DNA of 21,963 nucleotides from Parcubacteria group bacterium CG1_02_39_15 (GCA_001872265.1 MNWE01000001.1:1-21963); one strand, 5' to 3'. Counted from the stretch's first letter, positions 13,044 through 20,656 are shown. The notes: a model not told the origin generated them from the sequence alone. Made by a program: numbers and translations.

Positions 13044-13953
13044 AGGGATTGAAGCTGATTTTCGAGGAAAAGGAGGGATTGAGAAACTTTTGAAGAGAAA
13101 AAGAGGAAAATACGAAAAGCTTTCTGGGAAAGAAAAAGAAGAATTTGATATAGAATCCTTAGAAAATCCTTATTTGGATTCCAGAATTTATCATATTGCT
13201 GAAGACAAAGAAATTAAACGAGTATTAGTGGGAATTGACATTGAACCAGCCGAAATTTTAATGGCAAAAGAAATTGGCGGAATCGATTTGGTTATCGCTC
13301 ACCATCCCTTAGGTAAAGGGTTGGCTCATCTAGCAGATGTAATGGATTTACAGTGTGATGTTTTAAGCCAATATGGGGTGCCAATTAATATTGCCGAAGG
13401 GCTGATGAGAGAAAGAATTGAGGAAGTGGCCAGAGGCGTGAATGCCGTTAATCATCAAAGGACGGTTGATGCAGCCAAGCTGCTCGGCCTCAACTTAATA
13501 AATTCTCATACTCCTTGTGATAATTTAGCAGCGAGGTTTATTAAAGAAAAAGTGGAAAAAGAAAATCCAGAAAGATTGGGGGATTTAATGGATTTATTAA
13601 AAGAAATACCGGAATACAAAGAAGCAATGAAAATCGGAGCTGGCCCTAAAATTTTTGTTGGCTCGGAAGAAAATCATTGCGGTAAGATATCAATAGCTGA
13701 GATCACTGGCGGTACCGAACCCTCCCCTAAAATTTATGAAAAGATGGCTCAAGCTGGAATCGGTACTGTAGTCGGAATGCATATGCGAGAGGAAGCAAGA
13801 AAGGAGGCAGAAGCGGCAAACATCCGCGTAGTTATTGCTGGCCACATGTCTTCAGATTCTTTAGGGGTGAATTTGTTTTTAGACGAATTAGAACAAAAAG
13901 GAATAGAAATTATTCCTTGTTCGGGCTTAATTCGCGTCTCACGAGCCAAATAA
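13006..13953 (+). CDS. Nif3-like (DUF34) dinuclear metal-centre protein
   Basis: Member of the Nif3/YbgI/DUF34 family, ring-shaped hexamers with a two-metal site and hydrolase-like folds; the biochemical role is still debated (cyclohydrolase-like or metal-handling roles have been proposed). Visible: VLVGIDIEPAEILMAKEIGGIDLVIAHHPLG (metal-binding HHP), then NSHTPCDN, and near the C-terminus GHMSSDSLGVNLFLDELE, supplying the second His/Asp/Glu set. From the ATG at 13006 the product is 315 residues. A TTG seven codons upstream (12985) lies inside the palindrome arm and is less likely. The family has a longer N-terminal region in archaea and CPR, consistent with residues 1-70 here. A 19-bp palindrome and a terminator follow the stop. 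Confidence 0.88.
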   Translation: MKINEIYNLAISKGIEADFRGKGGIEKLLKRKRGKYEKLSGKEKEEFDIESLENPYLDSRIYHIAEDKEIKRVLVGIDIEPAEILMAKEIGGIDLVIAHHPLGKGLAHLADVMDLQCDVLSQYGVPINIAEGLMRERIEEVARGVNAVNHQRTVDAAKLLGLNLINSHTPCDNLAARFIKEKVEKENPERLGDLMDLLKEIPEYKEAMKIGAGPKIFVGSEENHCGKISIAEITGGTEPSPKIYEKMAQAGIGTVVGMHMREEARKEAEAANIRVVIAGHMSSDSLGVNLFLDELEQKGIEIIPCSGLIRVSRAK

Positions 13954-13971
13954 CAGAGAACAGTTCTCTGT
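13953..13971. repeat. 19-bp near-perfect palindrome after the Nif3 gene
   Basis: ACAGAGAAC-A-GTTCTCTGT, 9-bp arms around a single central base. With a 1-nt loop it is a poor RNA hairpin in full, so it may be a dimeric protein-binding site or another palindromic insertion. It starts at the last base of the Nif3 stop codon and precedes the terminator by 12 bp. Confidence 0.6.
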
Positions 13972-13983
13972 AATCTTGAATCT

Positions 13984-14008
13984 AAACTGGCTGAAAAGCC
14001 AGTTTTTT
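13984..14008 (+). terminator. strong intrinsic terminator before the repeat-nuclease operon
   Basis: AAACTGGCT (13984-13992), GAAA tetraloop, AGCCAGTTT (13997-14005), with a run of six T (14003-14008). It cleanly separates the Nif3 unit from the operon starting at 14027. The only promoter-like sequence for that operon is TAAAAT (14011-14016), about 11 bp before its ATG and without a convincing -35, so a leaderless start is possible. Confidence 0.88.
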
Positions 14009-14026
14009 GTTAAAATTAAGTAGAAT

Positions 14027-15412
14027 ATGAAAAGATTAACTCAACAAGAGATGCGAGCGACTAGATATAGAGTTGCTAAATACATTCACAATAATGTAAA
14101 GGAAAATCATTATCCAGGATTTTTAGAAATTAAAAAAAGATTCAAGATCGGCTTGCATACTTATTTTAAAAATATTGCTCAGGCGTACAAATTAGCTGGT
14201 TTAAAATACAAAAGAAGTAATTTTTGGACAGATAGAAGATTAAAAAAAGAAAAAATTGTCAGAAAAGATATTATAAATTTAATAAGATTAGAGGGCGAGA
14301 AAGGAAAACAACTTGCAAGGAGAGAAATAGAATCGAGGTTTAAAATCGGCATAATTAATTATTTTAAGAGTTTGCGGGAAGCATATAGATATGCAGGAGT
14401 AAAATTTGAACCTCATTTTGGGCCAAGAACTAAAGAAGAGAGAAAACAAACAAAACAAGCTGTTCTGTCATACGTTAAAGAGAAAGTAAAAAATGAGCGA
14501 TATTTTCCGGACATACATGAGATGAGAAGAGAATTTAACATTGGTACAGAAACTTACTTTCCCGGAGGGATAAAGGAAATCATTAAGAAAGCGGGGTTGG
14601 GAAAAGAGAAATTTAGTGCTTTCTGGAGATTGGAAAAAGAAAGAAGATTATTAAAAATTGCTCAATATATTCTTGGGCAACGTGGTTACAAAATAATCTC
14701 AAAACAAAATAAAATTGGCCCTGATATGGTTGTAAAAAAGAATGGCAATTTCATACCTATCGAATTAAAAGCATTCCGTAAAAATTCTTACCTTCCCGCG
14801 CGTTTAATTCCAAGAAATCCTATTAGCCAAATTAGCACATACATAAGAGAGCTGAAGGGTCCTTTTGGGATTATTATCACAACTGCGGAAGATCTCCAGC
14901 CGAGATATAAAAACAAGGTTCCCAAGAATGTTAAGATCTGGTTTCATAAAGATATTATAAAAACAATTCCTCCAAAAAGTGATCTCGGTGAAGATTTAGA
15001 GTTTATTGCCTCGACTTTCCCAAATTTTAATTCCGAGACAGTAATACGAAAAATGAGACAGGAAGTTATCCAATATATAAAAATGTATGCCAAACAAAAT
15101 AAATACCCTATTACTCGAGAAATTCAAAAAAAATTTAAAATAAACCTCCATTCTTATTTTAAAGATATTTTTGAAGCATATAAATTAGCGGGCGTAAAGT
15201 ATCCTGGACACAAAAAACGAATGAGTGGCAGAAAAGCTACGAAAGCAGAAAAAGAAAAAATTAGAGCCGAAATGGTCAGTTTCGTAAAAAATCGTTCTAA
15301 AGAAAATTTACCTTGCGGTTATAATGTTATTCAAAGAGAATTAAGGGTTGCTATCCCTAGTTATTTTTCTTCAATGCAAGAAATCTATAAGAAAGCAGAA
15401 GTTTTGACATGA
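14027..15412 (+). CDS. repeat-PD-(D/E)XK nuclease-repeat protein 1
   Basis: Not recognised as a named protein. The 461 residues contain five copies of an about 52-residue unit of the form helix, short loop with YP, EI-x3-F-x-I, a YF, then E-x-YK-x-AG(V/L)KY: about 9-61, 78-128, 139-190, 338-392 and 408-458. The units recall the repeats associated with homing endonucleases and are probably helix-turn-helix-like DNA binders (inference). Residues 205-315 form a restriction-endonuclease-type core: helix LLKIAQYILGQRGY, D233 in IGPDMVV, E246/K248 in PIELKAF, Q268 in QISTYI, then strand FGIIITT. This is D-x12-E-x-K, so the catalytic residues look intact. The stop overlaps the next ATG (ATGA). No Shine-Dalgarno site is seen. 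Likely a sequence-specific nuclease; biological role unknown. Confidence 0.85.
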   Translation: MKRLTQQEMRATRYRVAKYIHNNVKENHYPGFLEIKKRFKIGLHTYFKNIAQAYKLAGLKYKRSNFWTDRRLKKEKIVRKDIINLIRLEGEKGKQLARREIESRFKIGIINYFKSLREAYRYAGVKFEPHFGPRTKEERKQTKQAVLSYVKEKVKNERYFPDIHEMRREFNIGTETYFPGGIKEIIKKAGLGKEKFSAFWRLEKERRLLKIAQYILGQRGYKIISKQNKIGPDMVVKKNGNFIPIELKAFRKNSYLPARLIPRNPISQISTYIRELKGPFGIIITTAEDLQPRYKNKVPKNVKIWFHKDIIKTIPPKSDLGEDLEFIASTFPNFNSETVIRKMRQEVIQYIKMYAKQNKYPITREIQKKFKINLHSYFKDIFEAYKLAGVKYPGHKKRMSGRKATKAEKEKIRAEMVSFVKNRSKENLPCGYNVIQRELRVAIPSYFSSMQEIYKKAEVLT

Positions 15413-16560
15413 GAACAGGCGTTGCTCAATTACCTCTCGATACAGGAAAGTGCCCTTATTGGTTATTCGAAAGGATGAAAAGACTCTTGAAGGCAATTAC
15501 TATTGCTATTATTGAAGAATTTGGAAGCGAAGAATTTATTCGACGACTCAGCGATCCAGTTTGGTTTCAATCTTTAAGCGCTGCTTCAGCGATGGACTGG
15601 AATAGTTCAGGTACGACTACTATAACTATGGGCGCTCTGAAAGAAGCGTTAAGAGATTTACAATCCGACCTCGGTATTTTTATTTGCGGAGGGAAAAAAG
15701 TTTCAAGGAAAACTCCTGAAGAAATTGAAAAATATAGTGAAGTTTTAGGGTTAACTCAAGAAAAATCCAATAAACTTATCTATGCTAGTAAAATGGCAGC
15801 AAAAGTTGATAGTTCTCTAATCCAAAATCTTCAAGTCCCTTTCCAGCTCTATCACCATAATTTTATTTTTACAAAAAATGGTCATTGGACGGTAATTCAG
15901 CAGGCGATGGCCCCAGCAATTCAAAAGGCTCGTAGGTATCATTGGTTATCTTCAAATGTTAATGAATTTGTTGAGGAACCTCATTCGGGAATTATTGCTG
16001 ATGTAAAATTAAAACCCCTAAATTTGGTGGCAAGAGAAAGCAGAGAAAATAAAGAGATTTCAACTGAGTTAGTTAAAGAGGAACCAAAAACTTTTTTAAA
16101 AGATATAAAATTGATTTCTGAGAAGTCCAATGCGTTGATTCGACAAAAGCGATTTCCCGGATTTGCTGAAATGGAGTTAAATGATGTTGAGTTTCACTGG
16201 CATCCGGTTTTGAAAGAAAAGTTTGATTTAAAAAGATTGGGAAAAACTATCTTTTTTGCCAAAGAACAAAATCCAGAAAATTTTGAAAAGCTTTTATCTC
16301 TTAAGGGCGTGGGACCAAAAACCATTCGAGCTTTGTCTCTAGTAGCTGAAGTCATTTACGGCGCCAAGCCTTCTTATGAAGACCCGGCTAGATATTCATT
16401 CACGGTAGGAGGGAAGGATCACGTTCCGTACAGCATAGATTTACCCACATATTCAAATATTATTACAATTCTGGAGAAAGCAATAAAAAGAGCGAAAATA
16501 GAAAACCGAGAACGTGTTTCGGCTATAAAAAGATTATATAGTTCAATAAATTATGAATAA
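15409..16560 (+). CDS. DUF763 family protein with helix-hairpin-helix
   Basis: Matches the DUF763 (COG1415) family of archaea and some bacteria, function not established. The start RTGVAQLPLDTGKCPYWLFERM, then EEFIRRLSDPVWFQSL, DWNSSGTTTITMGALKEAL, LGIFICGGKKVSRKTPEEI and LYHHNFIFTKNGHWTVIQQAM are the conserved blocks. Residues 295-312 (LLSLKGVGPKTIRALSLV) form a helix-hairpin-helix of the non-sequence-specific DNA-binding type, followed by GGKDHVPYSID. The length (383) is normal. The start overlaps the upstream stop by 4 bp and the end overlaps the next gene by 8 bp, so it is co-translated with two PD-(D/E)XK repeat proteins. That context and the HhH suggest work on DNA (structure recognition, repair or recombination); this is inference. 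Confidence 0.9.
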   Translation: MRTGVAQLPLDTGKCPYWLFERMKRLLKAITIAIIEEFGSEEFIRRLSDPVWFQSLSAASAMDWNSSGTTTITMGALKEALRDLQSDLGIFICGGKKVSRKTPEEIEKYSEVLGLTQEKSNKLIYASKMAAKVDSSLIQNLQVPFQLYHHNFIFTKNGHWTVIQQAMAPAIQKARRYHWLSSNVNEFVEEPHSGIIADVKLKPLNLVARESRENKEISTELVKEEPKTFLKDIKLISEKSNALIRQKRFPGFAEMELNDVEFHWHPVLKEKFDLKRLGKTIFFAKEQNPENFEKLLSLKGVGPKTIRALSLVAEVIYGAKPSYEDPARYSFTVGGKDHVPYSIDLPTYSNIITILEKAIKRAKIENRERVSAIKRLYSSINYE

Positions 16561-18418
16561 AAATAAAGTGGGAGCAAGAAAGAAAATAATTAATTTTGCA
16601 AATACAGGATATAGAAAAACTGGAATAGTCCCTTCATTAAAAGAAATTAATAAGGAATTCGGTGTTTGTCTTCGATCCTACTTTTCGGACGGTATGAGCG
16701 GACTATATAAACTGTGCGGATTTACATTTTCGCCTAAGCAAAATAAAAAAAGGTTTTTAGAAAAACAATGGAGAGAACTTCGAGAGTTCAAAAGAAAAAA
16801 GATAATTGATTTTGTGAAGAGAGAATATAGAAAATCTGGTATAGTTCCTTCTGCGAGAAAAATCGATAAAAAATTAAAGGTCTCTTTTTGGAGCTGTTTT
16901 CCTAAAGGAATGAATACATTATATAAACTTTGTGGATTTAGATTTTCTCCCGAACAAAAGAAAAGAAAAGCCATATATAAAGGACAAGAAAAAAGGCGAG
17001 GGCTCGGAAGTACTACTAAAGGACGAAAACAAATAATAAAATATTTTAATCAGCAACTCAAGAAGAGTATAAGATCTTCTCGAGTAGCTATAGAGAGAAA
17101 ATTTTCTACTTCATTAGAAACTTACTTTCCAAAGGGGATGCGAGAGTTATATCAAACGGCAGACATTCCTTTAACGGGGAGGTTGAGGGATCGGAAAGAA
17201 TTAAAAGAGCAGATTCTCAATTATATTCGGATAAAAGTGAGGCAAGGTTTTTATCCTACTTACAATGAGATTAGTGAGATATTTCACACAAACATAGAAG
17301 GTTCTATAAGAAAATTATATAGATTAGCAGAAATAGAATATAAAAGAGATCCAAATCCATTTTTGAGATATAAAAAAGAGAAGAAATTAGCAGATATAGT
17401 TAGTAAATTATTTTTGAAGTTAGGCTATAAAATAAAAAGTATATCTATTGGCCCTTCTAAGCCAAATGGAGCTGATATTATTGTTGAAGACGAGCAAAGA
17501 CGGCTTATTCCAGTAGAAATAAAAGCTTTCCAGAAATTTGGAAAAATCGGGCAGGCTGAAAATTCACCGTATATTAGAAATGAGATTTTACAACTGAAAA
17601 GATATATTAAGCTTCTTAAAGCGCCTTACGGATATTTAGTGACGAGCACCGATAGAAAAACATTTAAGAACTTACCCTTAAATATTAAAATTCTTTTCGG
17701 CAAAGATTTAAAACAATTACTTCTTCAATTTAAAATGCCTAAAGAATTAAAAGATTTAGAATGGATAAGAAATTCCTCAATTTCTTATGGGAAAGAAGAG
17801 ATTTATAAAAAAATTCATGATAGAATTTTAAGATATGTTAAAAAGAAGTTGAATGAAGGGAAATATGTTCCACGGCATGAAATTTTTCAAAGATTCAGAG
17901 TCAATCCAGATAGCTATTTTCCTAGCGGAACTAGAGAAATTTATAAACAGCTTAATATGGATCCAGAATTAATTTCTAATTATCGGATGAGTAGAAATTT
18001 TGATAAAGAGAAATTTAAAAAAAGAATAATAACTTTTGTGAAAGAAGAAATTAAAAAAGGACATTTTCCAACCCATAAAGAGATTCAACGAAAATTTAGA
18101 TGTTTAATAAAATTACATTTTCCAGGAGGAATAAGAGAAATGGCTAAATTAGCGGGAATAAAATATAACAGAAAATTTGCCAGCAAAACTCCCGAAGAAA
18201 AAGAGTTAATAAGACAAAAAATTATTGGATATGCTATCCAAAAACTTCGAAACGGATTTTATCCCGGATATCGAGATGTTGAGTCTAAATTCCGAATTAA
18301 TTTTCAATATTATTTCAATAACCCTGAAGAACTTTACCAAAAGGCAGGATATAACGGCTCAGTAAAAAAGACATGGAAAAATTCTGGTAAATTATTAAAA
18401 AATAATACCATACGATGA
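16553..18418 (+). CDS. repeat-PD-(D/E)XK nuclease-repeat protein 2
   Basis: A 621-residue paralog of the protein at 14027 with more repeats. Units lie at about 7-58, 80-131, 156-204 and 214-263 before the nuclease, and 419-468, 485-537 and 551-599 after it. Units 1 and 2 are very alike (both with RK-SGIVPS/RKTGIVPS and LYKLCGF followed by FSP), a recent internal duplication. The core at 275-395 has LADIVSKLFLKLGY, D308 in NGADIIV, E322/K324 in PVEIKAF, Q347 in EILQLKRYI and strand YGYLVTST, i.e. the same D-x13-E-x-K pattern with about a 15-residue longer loop than protein 1. The ATG lies 8 bp inside the end of the DUF763 gene, and its TGA overlaps the next ATG. Probably a DNA nuclease partner of protein 1; role unknown. 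Confidence 0.85.
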   Translation: MNKNKVGARKKIINFANTGYRKTGIVPSLKEINKEFGVCLRSYFSDGMSGLYKLCGFTFSPKQNKKRFLEKQWRELREFKRKKIIDFVKREYRKSGIVPSARKIDKKLKVSFWSCFPKGMNTLYKLCGFRFSPEQKKRKAIYKGQEKRRGLGSTTKGRKQIIKYFNQQLKKSIRSSRVAIERKFSTSLETYFPKGMRELYQTADIPLTGRLRDRKELKEQILNYIRIKVRQGFYPTYNEISEIFHTNIEGSIRKLYRLAEIEYKRDPNPFLRYKKEKKLADIVSKLFLKLGYKIKSISIGPSKPNGADIIVEDEQRRLIPVEIKAFQKFGKIGQAENSPYIRNEILQLKRYIKLLKAPYGYLVTSTDRKTFKNLPLNIKILFGKDLKQLLLQFKMPKELKDLEWIRNSSISYGKEEIYKKIHDRILRYVKKKLNEGKYVPRHEIFQRFRVNPDSYFPSGTREIYKQLNMDPELISNYRMSRNFDKEKFKKRIITFVKEEIKKGHFPTHKEIQRKFRCLIKLHFPGGIREMAKLAGIKYNRKFASKTPEEKELIRQKIIGYAIQKLRNGFYPGYRDVESKFRINFQYYFNNPEELYQKAGYNGSVKKTWKNSGKLLKNNTIR

Positions 18419-18831
18419 AAATTCTTATTTTTACAGAAGGAACAATTATAATATCGAGTTCCAAAGAAAAACCCAGAGATTACGCTTCTTATTTTCCGGT
18501 TAAAGATGCTGTAAATAAGATTATCAACTGGAAAAATCAAGGTCACGAGATCTCCTACATAACTTCTAGAAAGAAGAGAGAAGAAATAGAAATAATTAAA
18601 AATATCTTGAAGAAGTATAATTTTCCAGAAGGAGTGCTTCATTATAGAGAGCGCGGTGAGGAATATAAAGATGTAGTAGCTGGAGTTAAACCCGATATTT
18701 TAATTGAGGATAATTGTGAAAGTATCGGAGCTGAAGAAATAATTGCTCCCAAATTAGACCCTGCTCTAAAAATCACTTGCATTATTATTCCCGAATTTGG
18801 TGGAATAGATCATTTACCAGATGTTTTATGA
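18415..18831 (+). CDS. HAD-like protein lacking the catalytic aspartate
   Basis: The 138-residue product folds, by pattern, like a small HAD phosphatase/5'-nucleotidase. The first strand with motif I is ILIFTEGTI, where active HAD enzymes have DxDGT: the nucleophile position is Phe and the second acid is Glu. Motif II is ISYITSRK (S51/R52), a lysine follows in GEEYKDVV (K85), and motif IV is DILIEDNCESIG in place of DD. The absence of the first Asp argues against phosphoaspartate chemistry, so it may be a binding or regulatory homolog. The ending EFGGIDHLPDVL looks like a conserved block. It is the last clear gene of the overlapping operon (ATGA junction at 18415). Role unknown. Confidence 0.75.
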   Translation: MKILIFTEGTIIISSSKEKPRDYASYFPVKDAVNKIINWKNQGHEISYITSRKKREEIEIIKNILKKYNFPEGVLHYRERGEEYKDVVAGVKPDILIEDNCESIGAEEIIAPKLDPALKITCIIIPEFGGIDHLPDVL

Positions 18832-18944
18832 AAAAATATTCTTCAAAACAAGCGAAAAAAGGAAGAACTGCTTATCGGACGCCAAGCAGATTTATCTACC
18901 AAAAACATCAACAAGTTGCTCAATGGAAAAGCAAAAAGAAATAG
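18828..18944 (+). CDS. possible 38-residue basic peptide
   Basis: An ATG overlapping the HAD-gene stop (ATGA at 18828) opens a 38-codon frame of very basic character (KKYSSKQAKKGRTAYRT..., ending KSKKK; no acidic residue). The same ATGA coupling joins most genes of this operon, which favours it, but length and composition alone do not prove coding. It overlaps the candidate at 18923. Confidence 0.35.
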   Translation: MKKYSSKQAKKGRTAYRTPSRFIYQKHQQVAQWKSKKK

Positions 18945-19021
18945 AAGCTCGCCTTCCTTATTTGAAAAACCAAATCAGAAAAATTTTAGAGAAAGACTTT
19001 TGTCATATAAGTATTCTTTAG
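18923..19021 (+). CDS. possible 32-residue peptide, convergent with elp3
   Basis: ATG at 18923 gives MEKQKEIEARLPYLKNQIRK and then ILEKDFCHISIL, a helical-looking sequence of plausible composition. It ends at 19021, overlapping the 3' end of the minus-strand elp3 by 36 bp. The same frame is open further upstream, into the HAD gene, with less protein-like content. No strong Shine-Dalgarno site. Low-confidence call. Confidence 0.3.
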   Translation: MEKQKEIEARLPYLKNQIRKILEKDFCHISIL

Positions 19022-20656
19022 CTCGTAGCCTAAGTTTCTGTAGTAGCTTCTTGCTCCTGCCCCGGAAATTACTGAAATTTCTTTTAAGCCGAATTCTTTT
19101 TTTGCTATTTTTTCTGCTTCTTTCATCAGTTTTTTGCCTAGTCCTTTATGCTGAGGCGCTAGTTCTTTTTTAGCGATCGGAACTAATTGTCCATAAGTAT
19201 GAACTTCTCGGACGATTGCTCTATTCTCCGAGGTAATTCTTAGTCGAAGCAAGCTATAAAGTTTCGTTCTCTTTTTATTTTCAAGACTTAAAAAGACCTC
19301 TTTCCCCTTAGAAGCTTTATAGCCTTCTCTAAAAAGATAAAGTTTTTCTTTCGGGTTATAATTTTCCCTAATTTCTCGGCATCTAATGCATCTACATTTC
19401 CAGCCCTCTCGTTCAGCTTCCTTAGCAACAACCTGACGAAGGTTGGATATTTTAGCTGGTCCTGCCACAATACTGGGAGAAGGAATATCTCTGGTTATCC
19501 TTTGGATCCTGACATAATAAGGGATTTTCTTTTTAATTTTTTTAATAAGACTTATCAGCTGTTTTTTGGCATAAGGCTTATATTTTCCTCTTTTCCACCA
19601 TTTATATAAAGGAGTTTTTTTTAGCAAGGCACAAGGATAAATTTTCAGAAGGTCTGGCTGAAAGTCGGGGTTTTTGAACAATTCTTCAAACATTTTCCTG
19701 TCTTGTTTTAAATCGGAACCGGGCAGGTTGGGCATCATCTGATACAAAACTTTAAAACCGGCGTCTTTTAACAATTTTGTTGCCAGAACTGTTTCTTTTA
19801 TCGTATGCCCTCTTAAGTTTAATTTCAAAACATCGTCATAAACCGATTGCACTCCAAGCTCAACCATTGTCACTCCCGATTCTCTCAACCATTTCACCTC
19901 TCTGCTATTAATAAAATCCGGCCTCGTCTCAATTGATAGTCCAACAATTCTATATTTCGCCTTTTCATTCAATTTTTGGGTTCTTTCTAAGTCTTTCAGC
20001 GTAGTTCTGCGTATAGTTCGGCGTAGTTCAGCGTTGCAAGCCGCGAAGCAGCTTGCAATAAACCAACTTTGATATCTTTTGGGATAATAGCTCCAGGTTC
20101 CTCCAATAATTCTCAATTCAATTTTATCTGTCGGATGTCCTTCAATCTCTAGCATCTCAATTCTTTTTTTAACTTGTAAATAAGGGTCAAATTTTAACCT
20201 TTTAGCTCTTTCTACGGCCGGCTCGCCGGATACATAACTTTTAGGAATTCCTTTTTCACTCGGACAATAAAGACATTTCCCTGGGCAAGGATAAGGTTTT
20301 GTTAAAACAGAGATATTGACGATTCCCGAAAGAGACCGGATTGGCCGAGTTCTGAGCAAATTCTCAATTAGCGAGTTTTTACGAAGTAAAAATGAAGCTG
20401 AAGATGAAGCTAAGGCTTCATCGACTTTTCCCGAAAGCTTCACTCTTTTATTTTTAACCATCTCATGATAAGTTTTTAGTAGAGAAATATTATTCGGGCA
20501 GGGTATTTTATATTTTTTGGCCATTTCCCTTTTAATTTTAGCTAAACCAACGGAAGACTTAATCTTCCTTTGGATTAACGTTTTGATTATTTCTTTAATT
20601 GCTTGCCCCGTATAATCCCGAAGGGATTTGTTCGGGGTAGTTTCCAAAAAATTCAT
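18986..20656 (-). CDS. Elp3: tRNA uridine-34 carboxymethyl radical-SAM/acetyltransferase
   Basis: Elp3 uses acetyl-CoA and S-adenosylmethionine radical chemistry to make cm5U at wobble position 34 of tRNAs. The 556 residues are close to the archaeal/bacterial single-subunit length. Radical-SAM cysteines C124-x3-C128-x2-C131 are in CPGKCLYCPSE; SIETRPDFI (241-249) and VELGVQSVYDDVL (265-277) are family blocks; GWKCRCIRCREIR (419-430) provides zinc-binding cysteines; the C-terminal GNAT domain has the acetyl-CoA motif PQHKGLGKKLM (501-511) and GAGARSYYRNLGYE. Three palindromic elements lie inside the reading frame (residues about 7-17, 78-94 and 200-219), all in variable regions. The ATG at 20656 shares CATG with the divergent methyltransferase. 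The eukaryote-like partner set Elp1/2/4-6 is absent here, as expected for bacteria. Confidence 0.95.
   Translation of the reverse strand: MNFLETTPNKSLRDYTGQAIKEIIKTLIQRKIKSSVGLAKIKREMAKKYKIPCPNNISLLKTYHEMVKNKRVKLSGKVDEALASSSASFLLRKNSLIENLLRTRPIRSLSGIVNISVLTKPYPCPGKCLYCPSEKGIPKSYVSGEPAVERAKRLKFDPYLQVKKRIEMLEIEGHPTDKIELRIIGGTWSYYPKRYQSWFIASCFAACNAELRRTIRRTTLKDLERTQKLNEKAKYRIVGLSIETRPDFINSREVKWLRESGVTMVELGVQSVYDDVLKLNLRGHTIKETVLATKLLKDAGFKVLYQMMPNLPGSDLKQDRKMFEELFKNPDFQPDLLKIYPCALLKKTPLYKWWKRGKYKPYAKKQLISLIKKIKKKIPYYVRIQRITRDIPSPSIVAGPAKISNLRQVVAKEAEREGWKCRCIRCREIRENYNPKEKLYLFREGYKASKGKEVFLSLENKKRTKLYSLLRLRITSENRAIVREVHTYGQLVPIAKKELAPQHKGLGKKLMKEAEKIAKKEFGLKEISVISGAGARSYYRNLGYELKNTYMTKVFL
19999..20058 (+). 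repeat. tandem repeat plus GAA-loop palindrome inside elp3
   Basis: Three units of GCGTAGTTC (19999-20007, a GCGTATAGTTC variant at 20009-20019, and 20021-20029) are followed by TTGCAAGC (20034-20041) pairing with GCTTGCAA (20051-20058) around CGCGAAGCA. On the elp3 strand this encodes the segment from about residue 200 to 219 including LRRTIRRTTL, between WFI and KDLERTQKLNEKAKYR, where other Elp3 proteins have a short variable loop. Confidence 0.7.
20374..20425 (+). repeat. copy C of the two-hairpin palindromic element, inside elp3
   Basis: On the plus strand: hairpin TTTTTAC-GAA-GTAAAAA (20376-20392, extendable by a G-T pair), spacer GAAGCTGAA (20394-20402), hairpin GATGAAGC-TAAG-GCTTCATC (20403-20422), then GAC. 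Order, spacer length and the closing GAC match copy A at 2891-2941. On the elp3 strand it encodes about residues 78-94 (DEALASSSASFLLRKN) in the N-terminal region before the radical-SAM domain. Confidence 0.8.
20606..20637. repeat. palindrome at the elp3 5' end
   Basis: CCCCG (20606-20610) pairs with CGGGG (20633-20637), enclosing ATCCC-GAA-GGGAT (20615-20627): a long hairpin with an internal loop and a GAA apex. It encodes about residues 7-17 of Elp3 and ends 17 bp before the ATG of the divergent methyltransferase. TATAAT (20611-20616) inside it could serve as that gene's -10 box, without a clear -35. Confidence 0.7.

Noticed and set aside
13953..13971. LexA/SOS box
   Set aside because: The GAAC-GTTC spacing has a single central base, unlike known LexA sites, and it lies downstream of a gene just before a terminator.
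16678..16974. 98-codon minus-strand frame opposite the second repeat nuclease
   Set aside because: Its apparent internal repeats merely mirror the duplicated repeat units of the plus-strand gene.
14027..18418. CRISPR-Cas or known restriction-modification system
   Set aside because: No CRISPR array, Cas signature, or DNA methyltransferase is present near the nucleases; the window's only methyltransferase is the Trm9-like one.
18916..19173. 85-codon plus-strand frame with a hydrophobic C-terminal half
   Set aside because: Starts at a TTG without a ribosome-binding site and is antisense to the elp3 3' end, whose GNAT motifs are clear.
20628..20654. Upstream start of the Trm9-like methyltransferase
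   Set aside because: The extra nine residues would be encoded by the palindrome arm and do not resemble the family; the ATG at 20655 fits.
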